NCBI GenBank assembly: GCA_937863385.1
Contig: CALMBW010000020.1
Span: 464,826 to 528,825, forward strand
Length of the DNA: 64,000 bases
From: an uncultured Actinomycetes bacterium
GTDB taxonomy: Bacteria > Actinomycetota > CADDZG01 > WHSQ01
Direction of reading: 5' to 3'
Position numbers and translations under genes: made by a program. Numbering within the stretch: position 1 is the stretch's first letter; every line of letters starts with the position of its first letter. The notes beneath the pieces are model-generated. The model worked only from the letters and a program-made list of their open reading frames with translations, was not told where the DNA came from and did not search any database. This document shows, piece after piece, positions 1-8,732 of this stretch.

Positions 1-12
1 GGCGGTGCCTGG

Positions 13-21
13 TTATCCACA
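13..21 (+). promoter_or_regulatory. Single DnaA-box-like sequence
   Basis: A perfect match to the consensus DnaA box TTATCCACA lies at the left edge of the window, next to crgA. In many actinobacteria the crgA-pknAB block is close to the chromosomal origin, so this could be an outlying box. Only one copy is visible and a nine-base match can occur by chance. Confidence 0.3.
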
Positions 22-110
22 ACCCACTCCACAGATGTGGGGAACTACAAGCTTGTTATTTCCGACCCTGCGTCGAGCGGCGTGCTCGAGCGGAGCGCGA
101 GGACGTTTCC

Positions 111-341
111 CTAGTGCCACTGGGTGGCGACGACGAAGGACCCCGCGATGAGGCCCAGGCCCAGCCACAGTTGGAACGGCTGGGTGCCGTTGGGGAACGA
201 ACCGATGTAGTGGGTCACGATGATGATGACCCCGGACGCGATGAGCGTGAAGAACAGAGCGCCGATCCACGGCGGCGAGACCTTCGGTTTCGCCTTCGGA
301 GGCGGCTGGCGGGTGATCCTCTTGCTCTTGCTCTTTGGCAT
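111..341 (-). CDS. crgA: Cell division protein CrgA
   Basis: Small 76-residue membrane protein. A short basic N-terminus (MPKSKSKR) is followed by two hydrophobic segments (about residues 24-44 and 54-75) joined by a short loop, which is the CrgA pattern. In mycobacteria and Streptomyces, CrgA sits at the septum and recruits FtsI/PBPB and other divisome proteins. The gene is divergent from the sortase and lies at the edge of the trpG-pknAB block, its usual actinobacterial place. Assignment rests on size, topology and synteny. Confidence 0.85.
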   Translation of the reverse strand: MPKSKSKRITRQPPPKAKPKVSPPWIGALFFTLIASGVIIIVTHYIGSFPNGTQPFQLWLGLGLIAGSFVVATQWH

Positions 342-436
342 CGTCCGACGATGTTAAGTCACCGGGTGAGGTTCGGAGTGCGCGGGTCGGGGAAAGGTTT
401 AGTAAGCCGGTCACTCGCATCTATCCTCAGGACCCA

Positions 437-1078
437 ATGACTTTCATCCGTTACCTAGGCAAGTTCCTCATATCCGTCGGTGTGGGGATCCTGCTCTTCG
501 TGTTGTGGACCCTGAAGGGCACCGATCTCTACACGGAGCGGCAACAGGCCCGCCTCGAGACCGAATTCGCACAGTTACCGGCGATAGCAGCGGCTGGAGA
601 GGACGGGGGGCTGCCCCCTCAGGATTTCTCCCCGGATCCGGGAGACCCGGTGTTCAGGATCGTCATCCCGAAGATCGACGTGAACGAGATCGTTGTAGAG
701 GGGGTTGGCACCCAAGAGCTGAAGTCGGGCCCTGGGCACTATCCGGAGTGCCGAGAGGGCTTCGAGCGGCCACTTTGTTTACCGGAGGAGTACTTCCCTG
801 GTGAGGATGGGATGGTCATCGTTTCTGGTCACCGCACGACGTACGGGGCCGTGTTCTGGGACCTCGACAAACTTGGAAAGGGCGATGAGATCAACATCGA
901 AGCCAAGTGGGGAGATTTCACCTACGTCGTGACTACAACTGAGATAGTGCCCGACGAGACTCCGGTCGAGGCACCCTCTGGGCGACCTCTTATCCTTCTT
1001 ACTACGTGCAACCCACGGTTCTCGGCCGAGGAGAGATTGCTCGTGCGCGGTGAGCTCGTGGAGGAACCCGCTGCATGA
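437..1078 (+). CDS. Class E sortase (active-site residues intact)
   Basis: Cysteine transpeptidase that anchors secreted proteins to the cell wall. After an N-terminal membrane segment (about residues 8-27) comes the sortase beta-barrel, with the catalytic triad all present: His132 in SGHRTTYG, Cys191 in LLTTCNP and Arg200 in EERLLV. I chose the ATG at 437, giving 213 residues; a TTG at 335 in the same frame would add 34 residues and run over the start of divergent crgA. A sortase beside crgA and trpG is common in actinobacteria. I noticed no LAxTG-type substrate encoded nearby. It is the intact reference for the degenerate homologue at 43195-44334. Confidence 0.88.
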   Translation: MTFIRYLGKFLISVGVGILLFVLWTLKGTDLYTERQQARLETEFAQLPAIAAAGEDGGLPPQDFSPDPGDPVFRIVIPKIDVNEIVVEGVGTQELKSGPGHYPECREGFERPLCLPEEYFPGEDGMVIVSGHRTTYGAVFWDLDKLGKGDEINIEAKWGDFTYVVTTTEIVPDETPVEAPSGRPLILLTTCNPRFSAEERLLVRGELVEEPAA

Positions 1079-1191
1079 AACGTCCGCTGAGGTCGCGTCT
1101 TATCGAGTTGGGCCTTTGGGCCCTGCTGTCGATCGCGGTCGCTGTGACGCTGGTGATGTTGTCCGATAGCCTCCTAGCGCCTAACTTCTAA
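1075..1191 (+). CDS. 38-residue single-pass membrane protein
   Basis: A short ORF starts inside the sortase stop codon (ATGA overlap) and ends three bases before trpG. It encodes a basic N-terminus (MKRPLRSRLIE), one hydrophobic helix (about residues 12-29) and a short tail ending APNF. The tight coupling on both sides and the clear inside-positive helix argue that it is translated. No family recognised; a small envelope protein translated together with the sortase is a reasonable guess. Confidence 0.6.
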   Translation: MKRPLRSRLIELGLWALLSIAVAVTLVMLSDSLLAPNF

Positions 1192-1194
1192 GTC

Positions 1195-1782
1195 ATGCGC
1201 CTCCTGCTCATCGATAACTTCGACTCGTTCGTCTACAACATCGCTCAGGCGTTCGGAGCTTTGGGAGCCGAGCCGGTGGTGATCCGTAACGACGCCTCCC
1301 TGGACGATCTGATCGCAGTGAATCCAGACGCCGTGGTCGTGTCTCCCGGCCCGGGCTCGCCTGCCGACAGTGGTGTCTCGATGGAAGCCATAGCTCATTT
1401 CGGGCAACGGACCCCGTTGCTCGGCGTGTGTCTCGGCCATCAGTGCATCGGTGCGACGTTCGGAGGCAACGTCGACCGAGCACCCGTGGGACCCGTGCAC
1501 GGTAAGACGTCCAGTGTCACTCACGATGGAAAGGGCGTTTTCGAAGGTCTCCCGACACCCTTCGTAGCGACTCGGTATCACTCTTTGGCGGTTGACAAAA
1601 CTCCTTGGCCTGACGAGTTGGAGGTCACAGCGCGTAGCGAGGACGGGATCGTGATGGGGGTACGCCACAGGTCGCTTCCGATCGAAGGCGTTCAGTTCCA
1701 TCCTGAATCGGTGCTGTGCACGGACGGTCCGAGACTGATGGCGAATTTCTTGAGGAAGGCGGAACTCACAAGGTCAAAGTGA
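1195..1782 (+). CDS. trpG: Glutamine amidotransferase, anthranilate/aminodeoxychorismate synthase component II
   Basis: Class I glutamine amidotransferase of 195 residues. It hydrolyses glutamine and passes ammonia to a chorismate-using partner (TrpE or PabB) for tryptophan or folate synthesis. The nucleophile is Cys79 in GVCLGHQ; the other triad members are His169 and Glu171 in FHPES; the oxyanion segment PGPGSP is at about 51-56. No partner gene lies beside it, so the sequence does not decide between TrpG and PabA. A trpG/pabA gene next to pknB is standard in actinobacteria. Its 3' end overlaps the convergent GerMN gene by 17 bases. Confidence 0.88.
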   Translation: MRLLLIDNFDSFVYNIAQAFGALGAEPVVIRNDASLDDLIAVNPDAVVVSPGPGSPADSGVSMEAIAHFGQRTPLLGVCLGHQCIGATFGGNVDRAPVGPVHGKTSSVTHDGKGVFEGLPTPFVATRYHSLAVDKTPWPDELEVTARSEDGIVMGVRHRSLPIEGVQFHPESVLCTDGPRLMANFLRKAELTRSK

Positions 1783-2506
1783 GCGGTATCCGGACCGAGT
1801 GCTCGCCCACCTCTACCGAAAGGATCACCTTCCCATCTGGAACGTCCTCAACTTCCAGGGTCACGGATCCCCCCCTGGTTCGTTCCCCAGCCAACACCTC
1901 CTTGACTCCCTCTGCGGCGCGCAACAACTCGACATCTGCCGTCCCCTCACGCAACCGAACTTCTACGGGCAACCGGCTTCCGATGACTGCGCCCGCTACG
2001 GGCCGCACGAGCTCGATCCAAGGCTTAACGTCTTCGAAGAGTTCCCTGTTCAGCGGTTGACCGATCGGCTCGAAGGACCCATCGAGGATCTCTCCGGGAA
2101 CCGTGCCATCGAGCAGCAGCGCCTCCCGTCCCTGCTCCAAGGTCGCCACCGTGAAAACGATCTGTGCGGCCCCCGCGTAGACCTCCCCCGCAGGGCGCTC
2201 CCAGAAGGCATCGCTCAAGCGCAAGACCAATTGTTCGCTAGCGCCCTCGCGTTCTGAAGAGCTCTCGAAGCTTCCTCGTGGCACGAAAGTCAGCAGGTCG
2301 TTGTCCTGTGGGGGCTGACTCAGGAGCGCTATCAGTCCCTCTACGGGGTCACCTGGCGGGAGCGGCTCGTACTCGGGTAGCAGGGCGTGACCATCGAAGC
2401 GATAGATCGCTACCAGCTCGCCTTGTACCTGGGAAGGAGCCTTGGACTCACCGGTACAGGAAGGAAGAAGCAGGGCGAGCAGGAGTAACCGGCGGGCTAT
2501 CAGCAA
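1766..2506 (-). CDS. GerMN-domain lipoprotein with Gmad2-type Ig-like domain
   Basis: Predicted exported lipoprotein of 246 residues: hydrophobic leader with lipobox LLPSC, then a GerMN-like region (about residues 35-150) and a C-terminal Ig-like domain (from about 155, with IELVRPVAGAVIGS). GerMN domains occur in spore-germination and cell-wall lipoproteins and probably bind surface ligands; the exact function is unknown. The start is taken as the TTG at 2506, which overlaps the stop of the upstream BNR protein by seven bases. A longer open frame extends upstream, but that part is antisense-like sequence inside the neighbour. Confidence 0.72.
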   Translation of the reverse strand: MLIARRLLLLALLLPSCTGESKAPSQVQGELVAIYRFDGHALLPEYEPLPPGDPVEGLIALLSQPPQDNDLLTFVPRGSFESSSEREGASEQLVLRLSDAFWERPAGEVYAGAAQIVFTVATLEQGREALLLDGTVPGEILDGSFEPIGQPLNRELFEDVKPWIELVRPVAGAVIGSRLPVEVRLREGTADVELLRAAEGVKEVLAGERTRGGSVTLEVEDVPDGKVILSVEVGEHSVRIPLTLTL

Positions 2507-3927
2507 GCTTCCGGGTTGAGTGGCTGCTTGTAGAAGCTGGGTCCGCTTTTCTGATCGACGTAGTAGACCAGCTCGGGAAGGTTGCTGGTGCGCTCGCCTG
2601 CTGCGTTGACTACATCCCGGGCGTTGTACGTGTAGGTGATCACGATCTTTCCGCAAGGTGTCAGGTCTAGCTGGAAGAAGTCGAGCAGGTCGCGTGTTCC
2701 GGCGGCGCAGCCGGTCCCGGAGGTGCAGACATTGCCTGCGTGCAGATAGTCCTTCAGCCCCATGGCGGGCATCTCCGTGAAATTGGCGCCCTTCGTGGCA
2801 TCGAGCGAGTAGGAGACGAAGACTCGCCACTTCGGAACGCGCCGGCCTTCTACGGCAACGTCCTCGGGGGATGGACCGGCTCGTCTGGTGCCGTAGTAGG
2901 CAACCGCAACGCGGCCTTCGTCACCGGCAACTACCCATGGGAATGCCGTCGAACGGGGACGTATGTTCAGCCGGATCGGCTGCGACCAAGTCTCGCCGGA
3001 ATCCTTGCTTACCGCTATGAAGGAACCGGTGATGCCCTTCTTCTTACCTCCATCGTTAGTCTTGCGTCGCTCTGTCCACACCGCGTATACGTTGCCGGCG
3101 CGATCGACGTCGACCCCTACGAACGAGTCGAACGAGTCGCCGACCGTCGTCGTTACTTTGAATTGTGCCAACCCGCCAAGGTTGAGATCGGTTCGAGCGA
3201 CCATGATGTCGTCCGAGTTGGCGTTGTCACCGCCAGGTGTGTTGTAGGCGACATAGACGAAGTCGTTGCTTTCGTCGACGGCGATCTCGCCCGGCCACTG
3301 GTATCCCTGCTCGTGTTGGATGCGGATCGTGTCGCTCACTGCCGGGATGTCGCCGGGCAGTCGCTCAAGCCTGCTTAGCAGGATGGCCCTCGTGCCGATC
3401 TCGCCGGTAGTCATGAAGGCGAAGGGCTCTGCCTTGTAGGTCTCTATCCATTGCCGATCGACCACGGTTGAGAGTGTTCCAACGGGATTGACGTTGAAGC
3501 TGTCGCCTTTGTTCGTGGAGATGGAGGCGGTGGTATTGGCAAGCGTTAGCCCGGAACCCCACAGGATTCCTTCAGCATCGGGAGCGATATCCGCATCGCC
3601 TCCACCGACGTTCTCATCGAGTGATCCTAGGAATTGCCACGTCTTGCCGTCATCCTCACTGCGCCAGATGACGTCGCCACCCTCGCTCTCGGTGCCGTCG
3701 CGTGCGCCGTTCCCTAGTCCCGTGGGCGCGACGATGTAGATCGTTCCGTCTAGTGCGGTGCGTATGGATGGTTCCGCTGCGCTTTGAGTGTCGTCCGCGG
3801 ACACCTGGACGGGTGCCCCAAAGGTCATGTCGGATGCGGCAGCTTCTGCCCGGGTCGAATCTCTTTCCATCGGCACGGCAGAGACGACGAGCCCGATCGC
3901 TGCCAAGGCCAACCATCTCATCCGCAT
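2500..3927 (-). CDS. Secreted BNR/Asp-box repeat protein, sialidase-like fold
   Basis: Secreted beta-propeller protein of about 475 residues. The N-terminus MRMRWLALAAIGLVV is a signal peptide. At least two Asp boxes (S-x-D-x-G-x-T-W) are visible, SEDDGKTW and SKDSGETW, with a degenerate STNKGDSF between them. Such repeats occur in sialidases and other extracellular glycan-binding proteins; I cannot confirm sialidase catalytic residues, so substrate and activity are open. The start at 3927 is chosen because the signal peptide begins there, although the frame is open upstream. Four bases of overlap-style spacing suggest co-transcription with the downstream GerMN lipoprotein. Confidence 0.7.
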   Translation of the reverse strand: MRMRWLALAAIGLVVSAVPMERDSTRAEAAASDMTFGAPVQVSADDTQSAAEPSIRTALDGTIYIVAPTGLGNGARDGTESEGGDVIWRSEDDGKTWQFLGSLDENVGGGDADIAPDAEGILWGSGLTLANTTASISTNKGDSFNVNPVGTLSTVVDRQWIETYKAEPFAFMTTGEIGTRAILLSRLERLPGDIPAVSDTIRIQHEQGYQWPGEIAVDESNDFVYVAYNTPGGDNANSDDIMVARTDLNLGGLAQFKVTTTVGDSFDSFVGVDVDRAGNVYAVWTERRKTNDGGKKKGITGSFIAVSKDSGETWSQPIRLNIRPRSTAFPWVVAGDEGRVAVAYYGTRRAGPSPEDVAVEGRRVPKWRVFVSYSLDATKGANFTEMPAMGLKDYLHAGNVCTSGTGCAAGTRDLLDFFQLDLTPCGKIVITYTYNARDVVNAAGERTSNLPELVYYVDQKSGPSFYKQPLNPEAC

Positions 3928-3937
3928 GTAAAGCAGC

Positions 3938-5899
3938 CTATGCGGCTCCGAAAGTAATGGCCACCAACAGACTCGTGGACATTCGGATCGCAGCGAACCA
4001 AGCCGTACTCGGACCGCCATCGCCGCTTCGAGCCATCGCCACCCACCATGCATCGGTTCCCAATGAAGCGCCACCGTCGGGCTGCACGTATAACGTCGCG
4101 CTGTCTCCCGAACTCACCGGTGTTCCCGGATCGGGGTCTTGGCGGCAGACGGTACCCGGTGGCTGAGCACATGGTTCGGTCTCTTCAACCTGGCTGACGC
4201 TTAGCCCGTAGTCGCTCTCTAGCCTTGCTTGGGCGTCATCGGCGTTCTCGCCCGTGACGTCTGGCATCGGCTGCTCGTCGCTCCCCTCGGAAACGGTGAT
4301 GCGAACCGTGTCACCGCGCTCGGCCTGGGTTCCTCCCGCAGGATCTTGAGCGATCACCGTGCCCTCTTCCGCATCGTCGGGGGCCGTGGTGACCTCGACC
4401 ACTAACCCGGCCCCCTCGATCTGGGCTTCGGCCTCGTCTTGAGTCAATGTGACGACCGAAGGGACCGTCACTGTCCCGGCTACCACGGTGAGGTTCACTT
4501 CTGTGCCCTCGGGAACCTCCAAGCCGGGCTGGATGTCTTGTTGAAGGACGTCGCCGGGCTCGCCCTCGGTGCTCTCTTGCTCGGTTATCTCGCCGACCTT
4601 CAGGCCCACGTCCTTGAGTATCTGGGTTGCCTCCTCGATCGGGAATCCGACAACGTCCGGCACCTCGACCTGTCGGAGCCCTCCCGACACGGTCAAGAGA
4701 ACGGTGTCGCCCTCGGAAGCTTTCGAGTCGGCACGGGGGTCTTGTTTGAGAACCTGGCCCTCGGGCTTTTTGGAGTTCTTGGATTCCGTATCGACCTCTA
4801 GTCCTGCCTCTTCGAGTGTGTCGGTGGCTTGGGCGATGTCCATCCCCACAACATCAGGAACGGTGACTTCCTTACCACCGAGAAGATTGGTGGCCACGAA
4901 CCACGCGAGTAGCCCGAAGGCGAGCAGAGATATCAAGGCGATGGCGATGTATAGACCGGCCTTGTTGTCGTCCGGTTCATCGTAGAGAGCCGTTTCCCGG
5001 ATCACCTGCGTTCCACCGGATGGGGCGACAACCGTTTCGTCGGCCAGCATCGGAGTGGCCATCACTGTTTGGCCTGCTAGGAACCGCTCGAGGTCTTCGA
5101 GCACGTCACCGGCATCGTTGTACCGGTTCGCCGGGTTCTTGGCCAGAGACTTCATGACGATCTGTTCAAGGGCGGGTGGGACGTCTGGGTTGATGTTCGA
5201 AAGCCGCTCCGGAGTCTCGCGGACGTGCTTGTACGCGATGGCAAGTGGAGTTTCACCTTGGAACGGGGTAGCTCCGGCGAGCATCTCGTAGAGCACGATC
5301 CCGAGGGAGTAGACATCGGAACGCGCGTCGACCGGGTCCCCTTGGGCTTGTTCGGGAGATAGGTATGCAGCGGTGCCGATGACCATCCCGGTCTGCGTCA
5401 TCGTTGCGTCGCGGTCTCCACTGACAGCGCGGGCGATACCGAAATCGGTGACCTTCGTTTGTCCGGTGCGCGTGATCATGATGTTGCCGGGCTTGATGTC
5501 GCGGTGAACGATCCCAGCCTTGTGGGCACGATCAAGTGCCTTGGCAACATCCGCCCCGATCTCAGCGGCACGCTCTGGAAGCAGTCGTCCCTCTTGCTCC
5601 AAGATGTCCGACAGTGAGCGGCCATCGATCAGCTCCATGACGATGTAAGAGGAGCCTTGATCGGAGCCGTAGTCGTATAGGGACACGATGTTGGGGTGGC
5701 TGAGGTTCGCCGCACTCTGGGCTTCGCGTCGGAAGCGTTCGACGAATGAGGGATCGTTCGAGAAGCGTTCAGATAGAACCTTGAGAGCTACCTCGCGTCC
5801 CAGCAGCTCGTCTCGTGCCCGATATACCTCGGCCATCCCGCCGGCGCCGACGCGCTCGAGGACGGCGTAGCGGCCGCCGTAGGTCCTCTCAGCGCTCAA
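3938..5899 (-). CDS. pknB: Serine/threonine protein kinase PknB with four PASTA domains
   Basis: Membrane kinase controlling growth and cell-wall synthesis. Kinase domain about residues 9-275: catalytic Lys40, HRD with Asp134, DFG with Asp152 and activation-loop threonines in ATMTQTG. One transmembrane helix at about 315-337 leads to four extracellular PASTA repeats (about 345-610) that bind peptidoglycan fragments. The TTG start overlaps the stop of pknA (TTGA). Odd: after the fourth PASTA repeat there is a roughly 45-residue Trp- and Ala-rich tail ending TSLLVAITFGAA that PknB proteins normally lack; it fills the space before the BNR gene and may reflect loss of an earlier stop. Confidence 0.95.
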   Translation of the reverse strand: MSAERTYGGRYAVLERVGAGGMAEVYRARDELLGREVALKVLSERFSNDPSFVERFRREAQSAANLSHPNIVSLYDYGSDQGSSYIVMELIDGRSLSDILEQEGRLLPERAAEIGADVAKALDRAHKAGIVHRDIKPGNIMITRTGQTKVTDFGIARAVSGDRDATMTQTGMVIGTAAYLSPEQAQGDPVDARSDVYSLGIVLYEMLAGATPFQGETPLAIAYKHVRETPERLSNINPDVPPALEQIVMKSLAKNPANRYNDAGDVLEDLERFLAGQTVMATPMLADETVVAPSGGTQVIRETALYDEPDDNKAGLYIAIALISLLAFGLLAWFVATNLLGGKEVTVPDVVGMDIAQATDTLEEAGLEVDTESKNSKKPEGQVLKQDPRADSKASEGDTVLLTVSGGLRQVEVPDVVGFPIEEATQILKDVGLKVGEITEQESTEGEPGDVLQQDIQPGLEVPEGTEVNLTVVAGTVTVPSVVTLTQDEAEAQIEGAGLVVEVTTAPDDAEEGTVIAQDPAGGTQAERGDTVRITVSEGSDEQPMPDVTGENADDAQARLESDYGLSVSQVEETEPCAQPPGTVCRQDPDPGTPVSSGDSATLYVQPDGGASLGTDAWWVAMARSGDGGPSTAWFAAIRMSTSLLVAITFGAA

Positions 5900-7269
5900 T
5901 CGTCATCCTCCTTGTTCAGCCCCGGTGGGCCCCACTCCGGCGGGCCCCACTCCGGCGGCCCCCCCTTGTCGGGCCCCTCGCTCACGTAGAGGGTAATGGT
6001 CTCACCGGGCAGCAGCACCGACCCTGGCGGCGGGTTGGTTCCTGCAACCAGACCTTTTTCGAGGTCTGACGGCACCTCAACCTCTTCAACATCGATGCCC
6101 AGATCCTCCAGGATCTTCTTGGCTTCCTTGGCCTCGGACCCGATGATCGCATCGGGGATCTCTATACCGAATGTCTCAGACGCCTCATCCGAAGGTGTTG
6201 GGCTCACCTCTTGGGACGGAGACTCCTGAGTGGCCGGATCAGTTGCCCTCGTTGGAGAAGGCTTGTCGTTCTGCGCTAGCCGCCACAGCAGAAGAACGAC
6301 CACGAGGACGAAAAGGCCGGCGAAGGTGAGAAGGACGATCCGTCCCAGCCGGGCGGGATCCCAGGGGCCTTGTGGGAGAGGCAGTAATGGCCGAGGCGCA
6401 TCAGAGGCGATCTCTTCGGTTGGCAAGGGCATGGTCGCTCCGGCACCGCTAGGAACGTCCGTACCCAACGCCTCCGCCATCGATGCCCCGTCGGGGAAGC
6501 GTTCGGTCTTGTCTGGTTGGGTGGCTCGAAGAACCACGGCCCCGAGATGTACCGGTACCTCGGGCCGCACGTCGACCGGGGATGGAACCCGCTCGTTCAG
6601 ATGTCTCATGGCGACGGCCACCGCAGAATCTCCAGGGAAGGGAACCTCTCCGGTGAGCATCTCGAACAGGACGATCCCCAGCGAGTAGACGTCGGAACGG
6701 GCGTCGACGGGGGCACCTTGTGCTTGTTCGGGTGAGAGGTATGCCGCCGTGCCCATGATCGCTCCAGTGGCGGTCAAGGTGGCATCGCCGGCAGCTCGCG
6801 CGATGCCAAAGTCGGTGACCTTCACACGATCGTTGCGGTCAACCAGCACGTTTGCCGGTTTGATATCCCTGTGGATCACACCAGCCGAATGGGCGTAGCC
6901 CAGTGCGACGGCGATCTGGCGAGCGATCTTCGCTGCTCGTTGCGGCTCGAGCGGTCCTTCAACCGACAGTAGTTGCGCGAGGTCTCGGCCCTCCGCGTAC
7001 TCCATGGTGATGAAGTGGTTGGTGCCGTCTTCTCCGTAGTCGTAAACGTTCGCGATGTTCGGGTGGGTCAGCGCCGCCGCGGAACGGGCTTCGCGACGGA
7101 ATCTTTCAACGAACCGAGCGTCACCGGAAAGAGATTCCTTCAGCAGTTTCACGGCGACCTTGCGGCCGAGCCGCTCGTCAGTGGCGAGATAGACGGTACC
7201 CATCCCGCCTGAGGCGATCCGGTCCTCGAGGCGGTACCGGCCTGCGAGGAGACTCCCCTTGCCTACCAA
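5896..7269 (-). CDS. pknA: Serine/threonine protein kinase PknA-type with one PASTA domain
   Basis: Second kinase of the block, 457 residues. Kinase domain about 10-270 with Lys41, HRD Asp135 and DFG Asp153; activation loop carries TLTATG. A Pro-rich linker and a transmembrane helix (about 335-355) are followed by a single PASTA-like repeat (about 385-440). The tail holds a short duplication, PPEWGPPEWGPP, encoded by two 15-base direct repeats near 5928-5957, then an acidic end. PknA of M. tuberculosis lacks a PASTA domain, so this one is a variant. TTG start, overlapping the pbpA stop by seven bases. Confidence 0.92.
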   Translation of the reverse strand: MVGKGSLLAGRYRLEDRIASGGMGTVYLATDERLGRKVAVKLLKESLSGDARFVERFRREARSAAALTHPNIANVYDYGEDGTNHFITMEYAEGRDLAQLLSVEGPLEPQRAAKIARQIAVALGYAHSAGVIHRDIKPANVLVDRNDRVKVTDFGIARAAGDATLTATGAIMGTAAYLSPEQAQGAPVDARSDVYSLGIVLFEMLTGEVPFPGDSAVAVAMRHLNERVPSPVDVRPEVPVHLGAVVLRATQPDKTERFPDGASMAEALGTDVPSGAGATMPLPTEEIASDAPRPLLPLPQGPWDPARLGRIVLLTFAGLFVLVVVLLLWRLAQNDKPSPTRATDPATQESPSQEVSPTPSDEASETFGIEIPDAIIGSEAKEAKKILEDLGIDVEEVEVPSDLEKGLVAGTNPPPGSVLLPGETITLYVSEGPDKGGPPEWGPPEWGPPGLNKEDDD

Positions 7270-8732
7270 CCTGAGATTCGACGGTCGGCTTCGATGATCG
7301 CTCTTGCGATCGGAGCTGCCACCGCTCCACCCGTCGCCTCGGATCCGAAGGAGCCACCATTCTCAACAAGCACCGCGATCGCGATCTTCGGGTTGCTTGC
7401 GGGAGCGAACGCTATGAACCAGGCGTGAGGGTTTGCTCCTTCTACGCTTTGCGCGGTTCCCGTCTTACCGGCTACCTCGATACCTGGGATCTGGGCGGAG
7501 GTTCCCGTCCCTTCTTGGACGACAGCAACCATCATCTCTTTGAGTGTGGCAGCCGTCGTCGGAGACATCGGCGTCGACATCGTCTCCGGTTCGTACTCCC
7601 GCACCACGTCCCCGGATGGATCGGTGATGCGTTTCATCAGGTGCGGGCGCATCAAGGTTCCTCGGTTGGCGACCGACGACGCAACCAGCGCCATCTGCAG
7701 TGGAGTTGCCGCTACATCACCTTGTCCGATGCCCGCGTAGGCGCGGAATGGCTCGGCGTCGTCTCCCACCCTCGGGAAATCGCTGGGCTGGGTTCCGACA
7801 TCCAACGGGATCTGCTCGTTGAAGCCCATCGCTTCGGACATCTCGATGATCTCGTCGTGGAGCTCCAAACCGATCAGCGCGAAGGTGGTGTCGCACGACA
7901 CTCGCATGGCCGTGAAGAGATCGATCTCGCTCTGGCCCGTGCACGAAGTCTTGGTGAAGTTGGTCAGATCGAGGTCCGTCTTAGGAAGGTCGATGCTGTC
8001 TGGGTCGGGGAAAGTGGAGTCACGCTGGTAACGCCCCGACTCGAGCGCTGCAGCCGCTGTGACGACCTTGAAGGTGGAACCGGGTGGGTAACTGCGCGAG
8101 GTCACTTTGGATAGCAGCGGAGTGTCAACCGTCTTCGGGTCCAGAGACTCGTAGTACGCCTTGGCTGGCCCGCTCTTGTGCGAGGCAAGCGGGCTTGGGT
8201 CGTACGAGGGGGTGCTCCACATCGCCTTGATCTCCCCAGTGGTGGGATCGAGTGCGACCACCGAGCCTGATTGACCTGCGAGCTGTTGTTGCGCCAGTCG
8301 TTGAAGCTCGGAGTTGATCGTCAGCTGAACGTCGTCCCCCTGTTCACCTGAATCGAACAAGCGGTCCTCGATGTCTTGCATCGACAGGACTCCTGAATCA
8401 CCCAGCAGGGCGTCGTTGTAGGCAGCCTCGATGCGATCGGTTCCATATAGGAATGAGTAGTAACCGGTGATGTGCCCGTAGAGCTCGCCTTCGGGATAGG
8501 TGCGCCGGTAGCGAAGCCGTCCGCCGGTGTCCTCGCTCCGAGCGATAACCACACCGTCCTCCGTGAGGATGTCGCCGCGCTTGATCGAATACTCGGCCAA
8601 CAACCTCCGAACATTCGCGGAATTGGAGGCGATGCTTTCTGCCGCGAATATCTGAAGGTAGTTGAGCTGGAAGAAGATCGCCAAGAATGCAGCCACCAAC
8701 CCGATCCCTACCCGCTTGATCTGCCGTTGCAT
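7263..8732 (-). CDS. pbpA: Class B penicillin-binding protein PbpA
   Basis: Transpeptidase that cross-links peptidoglycan, partner of the adjacent SEDS glycosyltransferase. 489 residues: one N-terminal membrane helix (about 7-26), a dimerisation region, and the transpeptidase domain with Ser219-x-x-Lys222 (STFK), Ser279-Cys-Asp281 and Lys423-Thr-Gly425. The second motif is SxD rather than SxN, as also occurs in other elongation-type PBPs. It overlaps rodA by one base and pknA by seven, so the block is read as one operon. Likely a target or partner of the two kinases. Confidence 0.93.
   Translation of the reverse strand: MQRQIKRVGIGLVAAFLAIFFQLNYLQIFAAESIASNSANVRRLLAEYSIKRGDILTEDGVVIARSEDTGGRLRYRRTYPEGELYGHITGYYSFLYGTDRIEAAYNDALLGDSGVLSMQDIEDRLFDSGEQGDDVQLTINSELQRLAQQQLAGQSGSVVALDPTTGEIKAMWSTPSYDPSPLASHKSGPAKAYYESLDPKTVDTPLLSKVTSRSYPPGSTFKVVTAAAALESGRYQRDSTFPDPDSIDLPKTDLDLTNFTKTSCTGQSEIDLFTAMRVSCDTTFALIGLELHDEIIEMSEAMGFNEQIPLDVGTQPSDFPRVGDDAEPFRAYAGIGQGDVAATPLQMALVASSVANRGTLMRPHLMKRITDPSGDVVREYEPETMSTPMSPTTAATLKEMMVAVVQEGTGTSAQIPGIEVAGKTGTAQSVEGANPHAWFIAFAPASNPKIAIAVLVENGGSFGSEATGGAVAAPIARAIIEADRRISGW

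Noticed and set aside
335..436. TTG at 335 as the sortase start
   Set aside because: It would overlap the start of divergent crgA and add a region unlike sortase N-termini; ATG at 437 sits directly before the membrane anchor.
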